A program made the position numbers and the translations under genes. DNA of 64,000 nt, from NCBI GenBank assembly GCA_016271365.2, contig CM057454.1:699809501-699873500 (forward strand), read 5' to 3'. The notes beneath the pieces were generated by a model. That model saw only the letters and a program-made list of their open reading frames with translations. It searched no databases and had not been told where the DNA came from. This DNA comes from Neoceratodus forsteri (taxonomy: Eukaryota; Chordata; Ceratodontiformes; Ceratodontidae). Of this stretch, positions 44,682 through 54,640 are shown in pieces; the first letter of the stretch is position 1; each line of letters begins with the position of its first letter.

Positions 44682-45608
44682 CTAAGATCTTGTGAGAATT
44701 GTCATTGGAGGGGATTCTGAGGATCTGTGTACTTTCCTGATCATGTATATCATGTGGTGGTCACTGAGGGAGTCGGGGAGAAGGCTAGAATTAATAATTC
44801 TGTGTGGGTGGGAGGTGAGAGCCCAGTCCAGGAGGGAGTGGTTAAGCATTCTAGGGTTTAATCGGGTTGGTTGGGAGATTAGCTGGGATAGGTTTAGGAC
44901 ATTTATTTTTGTGCGCAGTTTGGAGCAGTCTTTGGTGAGCCAGTTGAAACTGAAATCGCCGTGGATATGGAGCGCACCAGTTGTGATAGATGATTTTAGT
45001 GTGGCCAGGTGATCTTGGCCGCTGAGCAGGGGGGTGCTAGGGGTGCAGTAGTAACCTGCAACATACACAGGGGTGGAGTAAGGGAGTGCTAATTTGATTA
45101 GAAATTACTCTATTCCTGGTGAAGGTGTGGGGATTTGAACCAGGGTGAACTGAAGCCTGGTGGAGATAAACATGGCAATGCCACCGCCTCTTTTTTTGCC
45201 CTGGTGGTCTTGCCTGATCAACGAATAGCCAGGGATGGTTAAATCTGAAACCGTGCGGTGTGGATTTAACCAAGTTTATGAAAGTATGAGGACGTCTGGT
45301 CATAGAGATAGGGCAATTAGATGTAGTGCTGGTATTTTGTTCATGATGCTGCAGATGTTAAGGTGCAGTAGTCTCAGGCCCGTGGGGAGGGACATTGGGA
45401 TGGGGAGATTGGGGGGGTAGGACCAGGGCTGGCTTTGATATCCCCTGCCAGGAGAAGAAGCAGTATTAGAAGTGTTTGGTTCTGTACCAGTAAGGTCTAG
45501 TCTTAAGGCAGGAGATGGGTTTGTGAAGGGTGGGCTCAGTGGCAACAGTGGAAATGATCTATAGGACAGATTTCCCTGGGTGAAAGGAAGGAGGTAGGAT
45601 TGATGCAC
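44682..45608 (-). pseudogene. L2-D endonuclease (broken)
   Basis: Begins LRLLHLNICSIMNKIPALHLIAL (45300-45608), continues through a region in another frame (TPHGFRFNHPWLFVDQ near 45.2 kb) and ends with ALHIHGDFSFNWL (GDFNF-type block), LNHSLLDWALT and SLSDHHMIYMIRK (44682-45068). SDHH is the catalytic Asp-His pair of the APE-type family. The frames change twice. The Glu-containing block near 45.25 kb is not readable. Confidence 0.82.
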
Positions 45609-45815
45609 CTAGTACCCAAGTATGAAAGGGGCCATGTGGCTGTTGATGTAGGAAGGTGGCTGAGGGTAGAGACAGGGGAGCTGTGATGGTGTAATAGGAA
45701 GAGTAGATATGGTGCCATTGTGGTTGAGTTGCTGGGGGGGAGTGAGGCTAGGGGAAACAAAATGAGGAATAGTGGGAGGGAAAGTAGTAACATTTTGCCT
45801 ATTGTTGTAGCATCA

Positions 45816-46240
45816 GGGGCTGGGTGTAGCGGCCACTAGTGGTGACAGCAGATAAGCTTCTAATGAGAAAGTGGGCTGATTGGTTTTTGCGATCTCAAAC
45901 GGTCACGTGTTAATTAGTATTAATCTGAAAGTCAACCAAGGGTGGTAGGGGTGGTAGGGAGCCGGCATGGAGTGCCGGCGGGGCAAGCTCACGCCGACTG
46001 GTAAGTGGTGGCACTGGTCCTGAGAGTGCATCCTGTACCTTGCTCGCTCCGGGGGCGGGGTGAGGCAAATTGCTGTGGTGCTCCACTTGGGGAGGGCAGG
46101 CAGTTGGAGGCCCTCACGACCCCTCATAGCCTTCTGGGAAGGGCTCTCGACCCCTTAGCTGAGAGACAAAGGAAGAGAATGGGAGAGATTTATAAGCAGG
46201 CTGAGAGGCAGGGCAAACTCAACTCTGCAGGTAAGATCCA
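45816..46240 (-). promoter_or_regulatory. GC-rich region upstream of L2-D, possible 5' UTR
   Basis: Local GC- and CpG-rich patch (for example GCCGGCGGGGCAAGCTCACGCCGAC at about 45972 and CTCGCTCCGGGGGCGGGG at about 46042) in otherwise AT-rich sequence, directly upstream of the L2-D coding relics. L2 5' UTRs carry internal promoters and can be GC-rich. A phrase ACTGGTAAGTGGTG within it recurs at about 46624 and 46640. Confidence 0.45.
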
Positions 46241-46249
46241 ATAACATGC

Positions 46250-46678
46250 TGGGCCTGAAATTGTATGTGCGCAGTACAATTAAACTGTGGAATACTTACT
46301 TAAAATGTCAGTACACTACTGATGGCTAAATTCTGATGGCTATAAAGTAGTAGTCTTAAAGAATTTAGTTGTTTTAAAGCAGTAGTCTTAAGGAATCGCA
46401 GAGATTGCTTTAGGATACTGGTGTCTAAGCACACTTTAAACAGAGCATTAGAGATAAAGCAGTTGTCTTAAGCTAAACACACAGATTACAGTAATTTCTA
46501 GTGGTTGTAAGGTAATAGCTTAAGAAATAAACAGTCTATAGTGCTACGCCAAAAAAAACGCTGACAAACAGAGGCAAAGTCCATTTTTGAAATTTGTTAT
46601 GTTTGGCACCAAAAGCACATGCCAACTGGTAAGTGGTGTTACTGGTAAGTGGTGGTATCCCCTAACATCACACAACAA
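46250..46678. other. spacer with degenerate AAAGCAGTAGTCTTAAG-like repeats
   Basis: The phrase AAAG-AGTAGTCTTAA-G occurs at about 46344, 46376 and, more diverged, 46458. ACTGGTAAGTGGTG is repeated at 46624 and 46640. No gene. Confidence 0.5.
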
Positions 46679-47406
46679 CATTTATTTATGTATTTATTTG
46701 AATTTTGGTGACTGGGTAAGCCCACTGGGACCATGCAGTCCCTTTTTCAGGGATGACCTGGGGAAGGTTACATAAATAAGAACATAGACATAGACATTTA
46801 ATACAATTGTGTAGCAATACAAAATGATTCAAATGCAATAAATATAAGTCAGATACAGGATAAGTGTACATACAGTGAAGGCACACTGCATATATGGAGA
46901 TAAGAAAATCTCCTGGGAGTAAGGTACAATTATAATCAAAATTACACAAAGTAAATAATGGAAAAACAGTGATATCAGAGTATGGGGCTTAAATCAGAGT
47001 GGGCAACATATCAGAAATAACAGCTGCATGTAAGAGGTGCAGTAGTATAGGTACAGTATGTAAGCATTTAAAACAATAAACAAAACAGATGTAGCATTCA
47101 GACCAACAATGACAAGGTGAATCATGAAACACACAGGAAGAATTTGCATTCAGCACATTACAGGAGAAACTGTAAGATAGATTAGGTAAGGCAGGAGCAG
47201 GTTCCTACTGTAACTCCATTAGGTGGTTTTAAAGCGAACATTTGAGGCTGGGGTAAGAAGTGCAAGAGAGGAGAGATGGAGGGAGGGAGTTCCAAGCTGA
47301 GGGGTGCAGCATAGGCAAAGGATCTCCTGCTTACAGCTAGGTGACAGTATGTCACAGACAGGAGAGGACGAGAGGAGGAATGTAGGGCCCAGCAAACAGA
47401 TTTTCT

Positions 47407-47574
47407 TACAGTGGTAGCCACAGACATTGCAAGCTATTTCTAGATATTTTACGAAATTTCTGAAGAGATTCTCTCTGCTGCCCCTACTGTTTAAATGCAA
47501 AAAGCATCTGATATTTCTGGAAATATCACAGAAATTTTGGGAAATAGCTTGCAGTGTCTGTTGCTACTACTGTA
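47407..47574. mobile_element. mariner-like MITE with TA target duplication
   Basis: A 164-bp hairpin (47409-47572) inside L2-E. The left end CAGTGGTAGCCACAGAC and the right end's complement CAGTAGTAGCAACAGAC form the inverted termini, and pairing continues into GCAAGCTATTTC and AAATTTCTG. It is flanked by TA on both sides (47407-47408 and 47573-47574). CAGT ends and a TA duplication are typical of Tc1/mariner. No coding capacity. Confidence 0.88.
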
Positions 47575-48150
47575 CCACAATATCAGAAAGACTTGGAGTG
47601 AACAGGTGAGTGAGCTTAAAAGAAAGGCAGAGGAGGTATACAGAAAGTTATGTTCCGGCTGAAGCCAACCTAAGGATGTTAGAACATTGTAGTGGTGCTG
47701 TCGGGGAAGGGGCACCAGAAGCAAAGCATCCTCTCCTATGATGCACTTTCTTTAATTGATTCAAAAGGGAGGATTTGAGTGTCATGAATAATGGGGCACC
47801 ATTGGAAAGTAGTGGAAGGAGGGAGGCCAAGGCAATTTTTTGACAAGAAGCCTCTAATAGTAGTGGGTGGTGCTGGTAGAGCAGGCCCAGTTTCTGGTGG
47901 AGGGTTGTAATGGTTTTATGAACATGTGCCTCAAAAGACAGGCTTGAGTCTAGCAGGATGCCAAGGTATTTAAAAGAGTGCACCAGTTCTAAGGGTTCTC
48001 CACTACAAGTGGAAATGGAGAATTTAGGGTGATGGTTAGATTTGAGGGCATGGGAAAGGAAGAGCATCTCTTTTTTTTGTTTTTTTAAGAGTTTAGTAGC
48101 AGATTATTGGCCAGGAACAACTCTTCCAGTTGGCGGAAGTCAGTGTTCAA

Positions 48151-48543
48151 TTACTGACTGAGCCATGGGATGTCTGCAGAGGACCTGCAAATGATGGCAT
48201 CATCTGCATAAAGCTGTACTGCTGCACCGCCACAGAATGAGGGTAATTTATTAAGAAAGACAGAGAAGTGTAGTGGCCCCAAAATGGAATCTTGGGGTAC
48301 ACCAAGAGCAATGGGTTTGAAGGATGAGTGGCAGCATGACCAGGTAACACTTTGGGAGCAGCCAGACAGGTAATATTTGATCCAAGATAAAGAGTGCAAA
48401 TCAAGTCCTAGTGATGATAGGGTCCTTAGGAGCAGCTCATGGTTCACCAAATCAAAGGCTTTGGTGAGATCCACAAAGCTGGCCCCAGTGGCTTGTCGCA
48501 GACTGAAGGCGAGTTGAATGTCAGATATGACCTTGATGAGCAC
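48151..48543 (-). pseudogene. L2-E reverse transcriptase palm in one frame
   Basis: A 130-codon frame carries motif A (GASFVDLTKAFDLVNHELLL), motif B (GVPQDSILGPLHFSVFLNKL, with Gly replaced by Asp after GVPQ) and motif C (LYADDAIICRSS). The connecting helices and spacing fit an L2 reverse transcriptase. The next frame (47648-48067) reads LVHSFKYLGILLDSSLSFEAHVHK, the region after the palm, joined by frameshift near 48.1 kb. The catalytic Asp residues are present, but the reading frame is broken outside this segment. Confidence 0.88.
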
Positions 48544-49110
48544 TGAGAGAATGATGTGTTTTTTTTATGGAAACCATGTTGATAGGGGGACAGCAGTTGG
48601 TGTTGTTCTAGGTAATCCTATAGTTGGTTATAAAGAATTCATTCCTGAACCTTGGCGAGGTGGCAAAGTATGGAGATGGGATGATAATTTTCAACTTGTG
48701 AGGTTGATACCCCCTTATGAGTTGGAATGACAAGGGCTGCATTCCACTTAGTGGGGAGTGTACCCTCTCAGAAGGATCTGTTTATTAGATCCCTTACTGG
48801 GTAGGCCAGCACGGGAGCTCCCCATTTTAAGAAGCAGGGCTCTAGCGATTCATGGCCAGGAGATCCACATTCATTCAAGTTGTTTAAGAGTCTGAGAACC
48901 TCTTCATAGGTACATAGTTTGATGTGGAAAGGAGGAGTATTGTTGCTAAGAGGGTTGGAGGCCTGTGAGGGTCGACAGTGTTTTGGAGTGGCAAATTGGG
49001 AGGTGTAGGTGCTGAGATTGGTGAAGAAGTTATTGAGGCCTTTGGCTATTGAAGAAGTGTAGGAAAGTACTTTATCCTTGGTTTGAAGGTAGTCAGGCAA
49101 CATTTCATGG

Positions 49111-49275
49111 CTGTCACCAATTCATAAGGCTGACTGTGTTTCATATATGTTAAAATATCTATAAATTATAGTCAGTACTATAGTTAAAAAAAATAATTTT
49201 CTGCACCACCTCAGTACACTCCACAACTCAAATCAACAGTGCTGTAGCAATATCACCCTTGTGCTTCCCTCACCA
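49111..49275. other. AT-rich spacer
   Basis: Short unassigned stretch between L2-E and a microsatellite. Confidence 0.4.
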
Positions 49276-49396
49276 ACACACACACACACACACACATATA
49301 CTGTATATAATATATATATATCTATATATACTGTATATATAGATAGAGAGAGAGATAGATATAAATATAGTTATAGATATAGATATTATAATTAGG
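49276..49396. repeat. compound microsatellite (CA)n/(TA)n/(GATA)n
   Basis: CACACA runs are followed by TATATA with CTGTATATA interruptions, then TAGATAGAGAGAGAGATAGATATA and TATAGATATAGATATT. Simple-sequence DNA marking the left edge of the palindrome-rich complex. Confidence 0.95.
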
Positions 49397-49789
49397 GTTG
49401 AGTAAGCAGTTTAGTATTAAACCCCAGATTTTGCACCTCAATCATTTTGCAACTGTTCAACAGATATGCATGAAATTTGGATTGTGCAGTCTCATATGGT
49501 AGATCCCTTGAGCTGTCAAGTTTCGTTTTTGGTCAGGTTTGCAATTTACATGCAGCGAAGTGCTGAAAAACATGTTTTTCACCTTTTTGGACACTTTTTT
49601 GCTGATTTTTGCCCATCACGCTGCAGCCGCATTATTTGGTATTTTGGCCTGAAATGTTCAAGGTAGAAAGAGGTTTGGTCAAAGAACAATCCAGCATTAA
49701 TTTGGTGAAAAAATATGAATCTGTTCCAAAGTTATTTAATTTATAATATTTGGGTTCTGAGCATTCAAGATTTATATGTACGTTTTGAG

Positions 49790-50620
49790 AAAGGGGATTG
49801 AGCTCATGATCAAGGATTTTGTCACCTTGTAAATGGGGATTTAAAAAATCCCCATTTGTGAGAAAAAAGTCTTCATTCGCAAGCCACCTTCTTGTTTTCG
49901 CCTTCCCCCCCAAACAAAATGTCATAGCTTCCTCCACTGGTGACTTCTTGTTACAATTAGGCATGGGTTTTGTTCAGGGTGACAGCCTCTACAAACCTAT
50001 ACCTTCGGTTTGCTTTGGTAGCAAAATCCTTGATTGAGACTTAGGGAACCAGATGGCCATTCTCACAAATGAGGATTGTCTCACGAACGGAGATTTTGTC
50101 AGCTCACAAAAGGGGATCATCTTTGTGAACTGGGATTTTGTCACCAAAAGGGACTGGCTTTGAATCCCTCTTCATGAACTGACAAAATCCCCATTCGCGA
50201 GCTGACAAAATCCCCTTTCATGAGCAATCCCCTTTCTTGAGCTGACAACACTCTTGATCGTCCATTTGGGACCAGATGGCCATTCTCACAAACGAGGATT
50301 GGCTCACAAATGGGTATTTTAACAGCTCATGAAAGGGGATCATCTCGTGAATGGGGATTTTGTCAGCTTGTGACAGGGGATTGATTTTTCATTTCCTTGT
50401 TCGCAAGCTGTCAAACTCCCCATTTGCAAGGTGTCAAAATCCTCATTTGTGAGCCAATCCCCTTTCGCGAACTGACAAAGTCGCTGTTCGTGATTTAAGG
50501 ACCAGATGGCCAAAATCTGATGATCAAGGATTACTCACAAATTGGGATTTTGACAGCTCACGAATGGGGATTGGCCTCACAAATGGGGATTTTGACAGCT
50601 CACGAACTAGGATTATAAAA
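49790..50620. repeat. minisatellite of about 22-bp units in both orientations
   Basis: Many imperfect copies of a unit like GGGGATTTTGTCAGCTCACGAA, for example near 50150, 50345, 50545 and 50580. The inverted form TTCGCGAGCTGACAAAATCCCC occurs at about 50180-50240 and 50400-50480. Mixed orientation means adjacent units can pair, giving a clustered hairpin potential. Only the local repeat, not a protein, explains the ORFs. Confidence 0.8.
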
Positions 50621-51184
50621 ACTTTGCCACTGCACTGTAAATAAGTGGCTTGGTCTTTTGACTTGAAATATGCAGAGCATATAGGGGATGCTTTGGTGAT
50701 ATGAATTATGCTATTAAGGTGTTGAAAAGTTAATTGGTTCCATAGATATGCCATCACAAAGCTGAGATTTTTCCCATAGGATAACATTGTGGTGCCCATA
50801 GCGACGTTCAGTGCCTGTATCTTGAAAACAAAGTGAGATACGGATTTTTTTGATACCCACAGCTTAGATCACCTCTAGGCGAATAAAGCCTGTGAGGAAG
50901 TTTTGAAGTCATACATTACACCTGCAGTGGAATTTTTTTCCTAGTTTGTATGGTTACTGAGATATTGGCAAATAACTGTTACAAGGGTTCCTTTTCAGTA
51001 CTATGGAGCTGCTGTATGGCTCCATTTTTACGTGTAAGTGGGAACACAGGGCCCAGAGGGCCCACACTCCCACAGATGCATAGCATTATGCAAAAATGGG
51101 TAGTTTGGTTAGAGCCCGGGGCCAAAAGGGCCTCATGCTCCCACCAACACATACCGTTTATGAGTTATATTACACTGTTTCAAA

Positions 51185-51590
51185 AAGTAAGGAAATTCAT
51201 TGCAAAAACTTCTTTAATGCATCAGTTAGGGTTAAAGCAACAAAAGTGGGGAAATGAGATGTTAGGATTGTGCCCATAACTCCTCCACCACCCCACCACT
51301 CCCCATCCTCCAGTGACTGACAGATGTCAGGGTGCACCATGGGGTCGTGAAGCCTAACTCTCACCCCATTCTCCTTTCCTGTAGCATTTCAACCTGTTTA
51401 AACATGGAATGGGGTGAGAGTTGGGCCTGAAGACCCCATGGCACACCCCAGCTTCTGTTGTTCTGTGGAGGATGGAGTGGTGGGGTGGTGGAAGGGGGTT
51501 AGGGGCTCAACCCTAACATCTCACTTCCCCACTTTTGTCACTTTAACCCTAACTGATGCATTAATGAAGCTTTTTGCAATAAGAAAAAAA
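51185..51590. repeat. fold-back element A (arms of about 190 bp), (TA)n on its right
   Basis: The left arm contains ATTGCAAAAACTTCTTTAATG (51199-51219), CATCAGTTAGGGTTAAAG and ACTCTCACCCCATTC. The right arm is the inverse, with GAATGGGGTGAGAGTTGG, CTTTAACCCTAACTGATGCA and AGCTTTTTGCAAT (51541-51580). The pairing axis is near 51390, with a loop of about 20-30 bases. It is followed by (TA)n at 51593-51622. It resembles a large MITE. No target duplication could be defined because of the TA repeats. Confidence 0.82.
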
Positions 51591-51593
51591 ATG

Positions 51594-51622
<29 letters not shown>

Positions 51623-51624
<2 letters not shown>

Positions 51625-51960
51625 GAGCAAAAAACTCCATTTAATGACATTAGTCAGGGTTCCTATAATCCACAAAAGCAAGGAAATTTGTGTTATGGTT
51701 GAAGTTTTCTGGCCTCGGGATTACACTCCTCAGTTGATTGGGGGTGCATTAGGGTTGTTGTCACAACTCTCACCCCATCATATGTGTAAAGAAGCAGAGG
51801 TGTAGGAGAATGGGGTGAGAGGACCGATATTCCTAATGCACACCCCGATGCCAGTTGGGGGTGGGTAGGGGGCCAAGGGGCTCTTTCAACCCTAACACTG
51901 AATTTCCTAGCTTTGTTGGTGCCTAACAACTTACTAATGCATTTTAAATGGAGTATTTTG

Positions 51961-51968
<8 letters not shown>
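51623..51968. repeat. fold-back element B, flanked by (TA)n on both sides
   Basis: The left arm starts near ACTCCATTTAATGACATTAGTCAGGGTT (51634-51661). The right arm ends with the inverse (ACTAATGCATTTTAAATGGAGT, about 51933-51954). Other paired phrases are GGAAATTTGTGTTATGGTTGAA with TTCAACCCTAACACTGAATTTCC, and TCTCACCCCATCA with TGGGGTGAGAGG. The axis is near 51794. (TA)n lies on the left (51593-51622) and right (51969-52000). It is diverged from but related to element A, sharing the CACCCCAT and GGGTTGAA/AAGG motifs. Confidence 0.82.
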
Positions 51969-52004
<36 letters not shown>

Positions 52005-52275
52005 CTGGCACGTTAGCACCAGTATACTAGGGTTGAGTGCAAAGGTTTATGTTAAACTCACAACTTTGAACCTTAATAACTTTGCAACCCTTCAATGGAT
52101 TTGCAAGACATGTGGTATGCATGATCTCTCTTCATGGAAGAAAGCCTTTACCTTACAGATGTACCTTTTGAAGGTTTGGTGAAAAAATACTAATCCATTC
52201 AAATGTTTAAATTAAACTTTATTTTCCAATTATTTCATATGGGAAAATGTATGTCAGGTGTAATTTGTGCAAGTT

Positions 52276-52359
52276 ACATAACTTGTGCAAGATACTGTTG
52301 TATTTTGTTCAAATTACGTAATTTGTGCAAAATACAATAGTATCTTGCACAAGTTATGT
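52276..52359. repeat. palindrome 1 (two 42-nt arms, no loop)
   Basis: The sequence from ACATAACTTGTGCAAGATACTG to CTTGCACAAGTTATGT is its own inverse around the centre AAATTA-CG-TAATTT (between 52317 and 52318), with three mismatches per 42-base arm. A related longer palindrome lies 540 bases downstream. Such repeats can extrude as cruciforms. Confidence 0.9.
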
Positions 52360-52810
52360 ACAGTAATTTGCCCAAAATACATGCTGAAAACTGAATTTTT
52401 GAACCTTAATAACATTGGAACTGTTTGACAGATTTACATAAAATTTGGCACCCATAATCTCTAGGGGGAAGGTCTTCTGAGGTTCCAAAATTTGTGTGAA
52501 TCAGTTTTGCGGTTTTGGAGATGCAGAATATCAAAAATACTAAATTTACCAGTTTTTTTTTACATTTCTTTGTTCACCTGTGTCTCAGAAACAGCTTTAG
52601 GTAGTGGTCACAATTTTTTGGGGTAGAAAGCCGCTTCCTCACAGCTTTGCCTTTGAAGATTTGGTGAAAAAATATTAATCCACTCAAAAGTTATTAAACT
52701 TTTAATTTCCCATTAATTCTTATGAGAACATTTATATGTCAGGCAGGAAAGTTGTAATTTGCTCAAGTTACATAACTTGCACAAGAATCTGTAAGGCACT
52801 AAAGTTGTAA

Positions 52811-52918
52811 TTTGCACAAGTTATGTAACTTTCACAAGATACTGTTGTATTTTGTGCAAATTATGTAATTTATGCAAAATACAACAGTATATTGGGCAAG
52901 TTATGTAATTTGCACAAA
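52811..52918. repeat. palindrome 2 (two 54-nt arms, no loop)
   Basis: A second copy of the palindrome type, from TTTGCACAAGTTATGTAACT to AAGTTATGTAATTTGCACAAA, centred between 52864 and 52865. It shares TACTGTTGTATTTTGTGCAAATTA with palindrome 1. The arms differ at several positions from each other and from palindrome 1. Confidence 0.87.
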
Positions 52919-53194
52919 TGGGAGTGCAGGGTCCGAAGGGCCCTGTGCTCCCACCGCAACATAAGGATGCTGTTATACTGTCTCAATGGAGGGATGGGAG
53001 TGCAGGGTCCAAAGGACCATGCGGTCCCATCGTAGCATAAAGATAATGTTATACTGTCTCAATGGAGAGATGGTAGCACAGGGTACAAAGGACCCTGCAC
53101 TTCCATTGTAAAATAAGGATACTGTTATAGTATCTCAAGGATTCTGATATACTATCTCATTGGAGGGATGGTAAAATAAGGATATTATTATACT

Positions 53195-54175
53195 ATCTAA
53201 AAAAGTAAGGAAAGCCGTTGCAAAAGACGTTGTTAAAGCACCATTAAGGTTGAAGCGTAAAAAGTAGGGAAATGCAATCTTAGGGTTCCCAAGCATAAGA
53301 CTGTTCCCCCCACCCTTGGCTTCCAACCTGAAAACCCCACCCTCACCTTCGGCTTCCAATCCTAAGGCCCATTTCTACCCTGCATGCAAGAACGGATGTG
53401 AGGGGTGTGCCTTTGGGTCTGAGAACCCTAATGCTCACCCTATTTCAACAGTTAATAACCTGACATGAGTACAGAATGAAACAATGGGGTGAGCATTAGG
53501 GAGGGCTGGGGGGATACTGGGATGTATAGGGAGGGGCATCACCAGCAGAAAACAGGAAGTTGTTATCCCTCTGTACAGACTATTGGTGAGACCCCATCAG
53601 GAGTACTGCATCCAGTTCTGAAGACCCCATCTGCACAAGGACATAGACAGGATGGAGGCAGTCCAGAGGAGAGCAACTAAAATGGTGCAGGGTCTGCAAG
53701 AGAAACCATATGAGGAGAGACTAAAGGAGCATAATATGTATACCCTTGAGGAAAGGGGGGGCATGATAGAAACTTTTAAGTATCTCAGTGGAACAAACAA
53801 AGTCCAAGAGGGTAGCATCTTTCAGAAAAAGAGATGTGCAAGAACAAGGGGACACAATTTGAAGATGGGGGGGCACGGCTCAGGGACAATGTGAGGAAGT
53901 ATTTTTTTACAGAGAGGGTGGTGGATGCATGGAACAGCCTTTCTGAGGAGGTTGTGGGGTCTAAAACTGTGGGAGAATTCAAGAATGCATGGGACAGACA
54001 TAAGGCAATTCTTTTGGGGGTAGGAAGAAATAGGCTGTTTGTTAACTAGGATCAGCAGCTTATACTGTAGGTAGGGAAATAGGCAGACAAGGTGGGCTAA
54101 GCGGTCCTTATCTGCCTTCAAAGTCTATGTTTCTATGTTTCTGCAACCCTAAGGCACACTCCTCACACCTTCTTG
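53195..54175. repeat. fold-back element C, interrupted by a CR1
   Basis: The left arm contains AAAAAAGTAAGGAAAGCCGTTGCAAAAG, related to the left arm of element A, and later GTGAGGGGTGTGCCTTTGGG, CCTAATGCTCACCCT (about 53399-53445). The matching right-arm phrases are GGGGTGAGCATTAGG (53487-53501) and, after a CR1 of about 640 bases, CAACCCTAAGGCACACTCCTCACACCTTCTTG (54144-54175). The CR1 therefore landed in the right arm of this hairpin. Confidence 0.78.
53499..54141 (+). mobile_element. CR1 3' fragment (copy D) inside fold-back C
   Basis: 5'-truncated CR1 with the C-terminal ORF2 part (RRATKMVQGL, RDNVRKYFFTERVVDAWNSL-EEVV) and the CTATGTTTCTATGTTTCT tail at 54124-54141. It closely follows positions 2344-2990 of copy A (same phrases with few changes), so the two belong to one subfamily and this copy looks comparatively young. 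Frameshifts are few: a short deletion near 53755 removes part of the ERRERGDM block. Confidence 0.93.
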
Positions 54176-54640
54176 TGGTTCTGCTCCTCATTCTGCATCC
54201 CTTTTTCTCATGTTTAAATACTGCAGTCTCACTTTTCTGGCTGTTTTGGCCCATCAGACTATTTCAATTGCCTACTCTGTATATATTTCAAAAGTATAGA
54301 TTTTAATACTTACATAATTACCTGTTTTTTTCTCTATTCATATTTTAAATATGTCACATCAACTTTTTTATCTTAATGAATTTATAATATGTACCTTGCT
54401 TTATCCCATATTTGTACATATCATCCCTCTGTTTGTATGTGTAATAACCTCTGCCCCCAGGTCACACCTGGAAACAAGCCTCTGCTCAGCATGCCTTTCC
54501 CGGTTACCAAATTTTAAATAAAGAAATAAATTATTAACCTTTTTTTCACTTGTTACAAAAATATTGCCACTAGTAAATGTCTGATTTTCAAAATGGCCTT
54601 AATTCTGCTTTTTTGGTAGAAAATTATGTTCTCGTGCCCA
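54176..54640. other. AT-rich spacer, nothing recognised
   Basis: Contains an AATAAAG near 54517. No recognised body. Confidence 0.4.

Larger units (their letters stand above)
42205..45815 (-). mobile_element. L2 non-LTR retrotransposon (L2-D), long copy
   Basis: Minus-strand L2 with an (AATA)n tail seen as seven TTTA units at 42213-42242. The order, leftward from the 5' side, is a hydrophobic ORF2 leader (45536-45793), endonuclease (44682-45608), linker (44412-44654), reverse transcriptase (43248-44313) and C-terminal region (42420-42760). It is the best L2 relative of L2-B and includes the 5' half that L2-B lacks. Stops and frameshifts are numerous. GC-rich sequence directly upstream (45815-46240 on the plus axis) may be its 5' UTR/promoter, which would make this copy almost full-length. 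Confidence 0.9.
46679..49110 (-). mobile_element. L2 non-LTR retrotransposon, 5'-truncated (L2-E)
   Basis: Minus-strand L2 with its tail seen as TTTATTTATGTATTTATTTG at 46680-46699. The C-terminal region occupies 47182-48067, the reverse transcriptase 48151-48543, and the fingers/linker part 48768-49103. A 164-bp mariner-like MITE is inserted at 47409-47572. The reverse transcriptase segment contains motifs A, B and C in one frame. Truncated at about 49110. Confidence 0.87.
49397..53498. repeat. unclassified complex repeat, left part of a palindrome- and fold-back-rich unit
   Basis: The phrase AGGGTTGAGT...TTAAAC..CA..TTTG.ACCT.AA occurs at about 49392 and 52029, followed by similar text (AACTGTTCAACAGAT, TGCATGAAATTTGG, GGTTTGGTGAAAAAATA...AATC). 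Further diverged copies of the same text start near 52392 and 52585. The complex contains a minisatellite (49790-50620), two (TA)n-linked fold-backs (51185-51968), two palindromes (52276-52359 and 52811-52918) and a G-rich tract with GGGAGTGCAGGGTCC repeats (52918-53110). No coding frame is convincing. I know no family with this layout. Confidence 0.7.
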
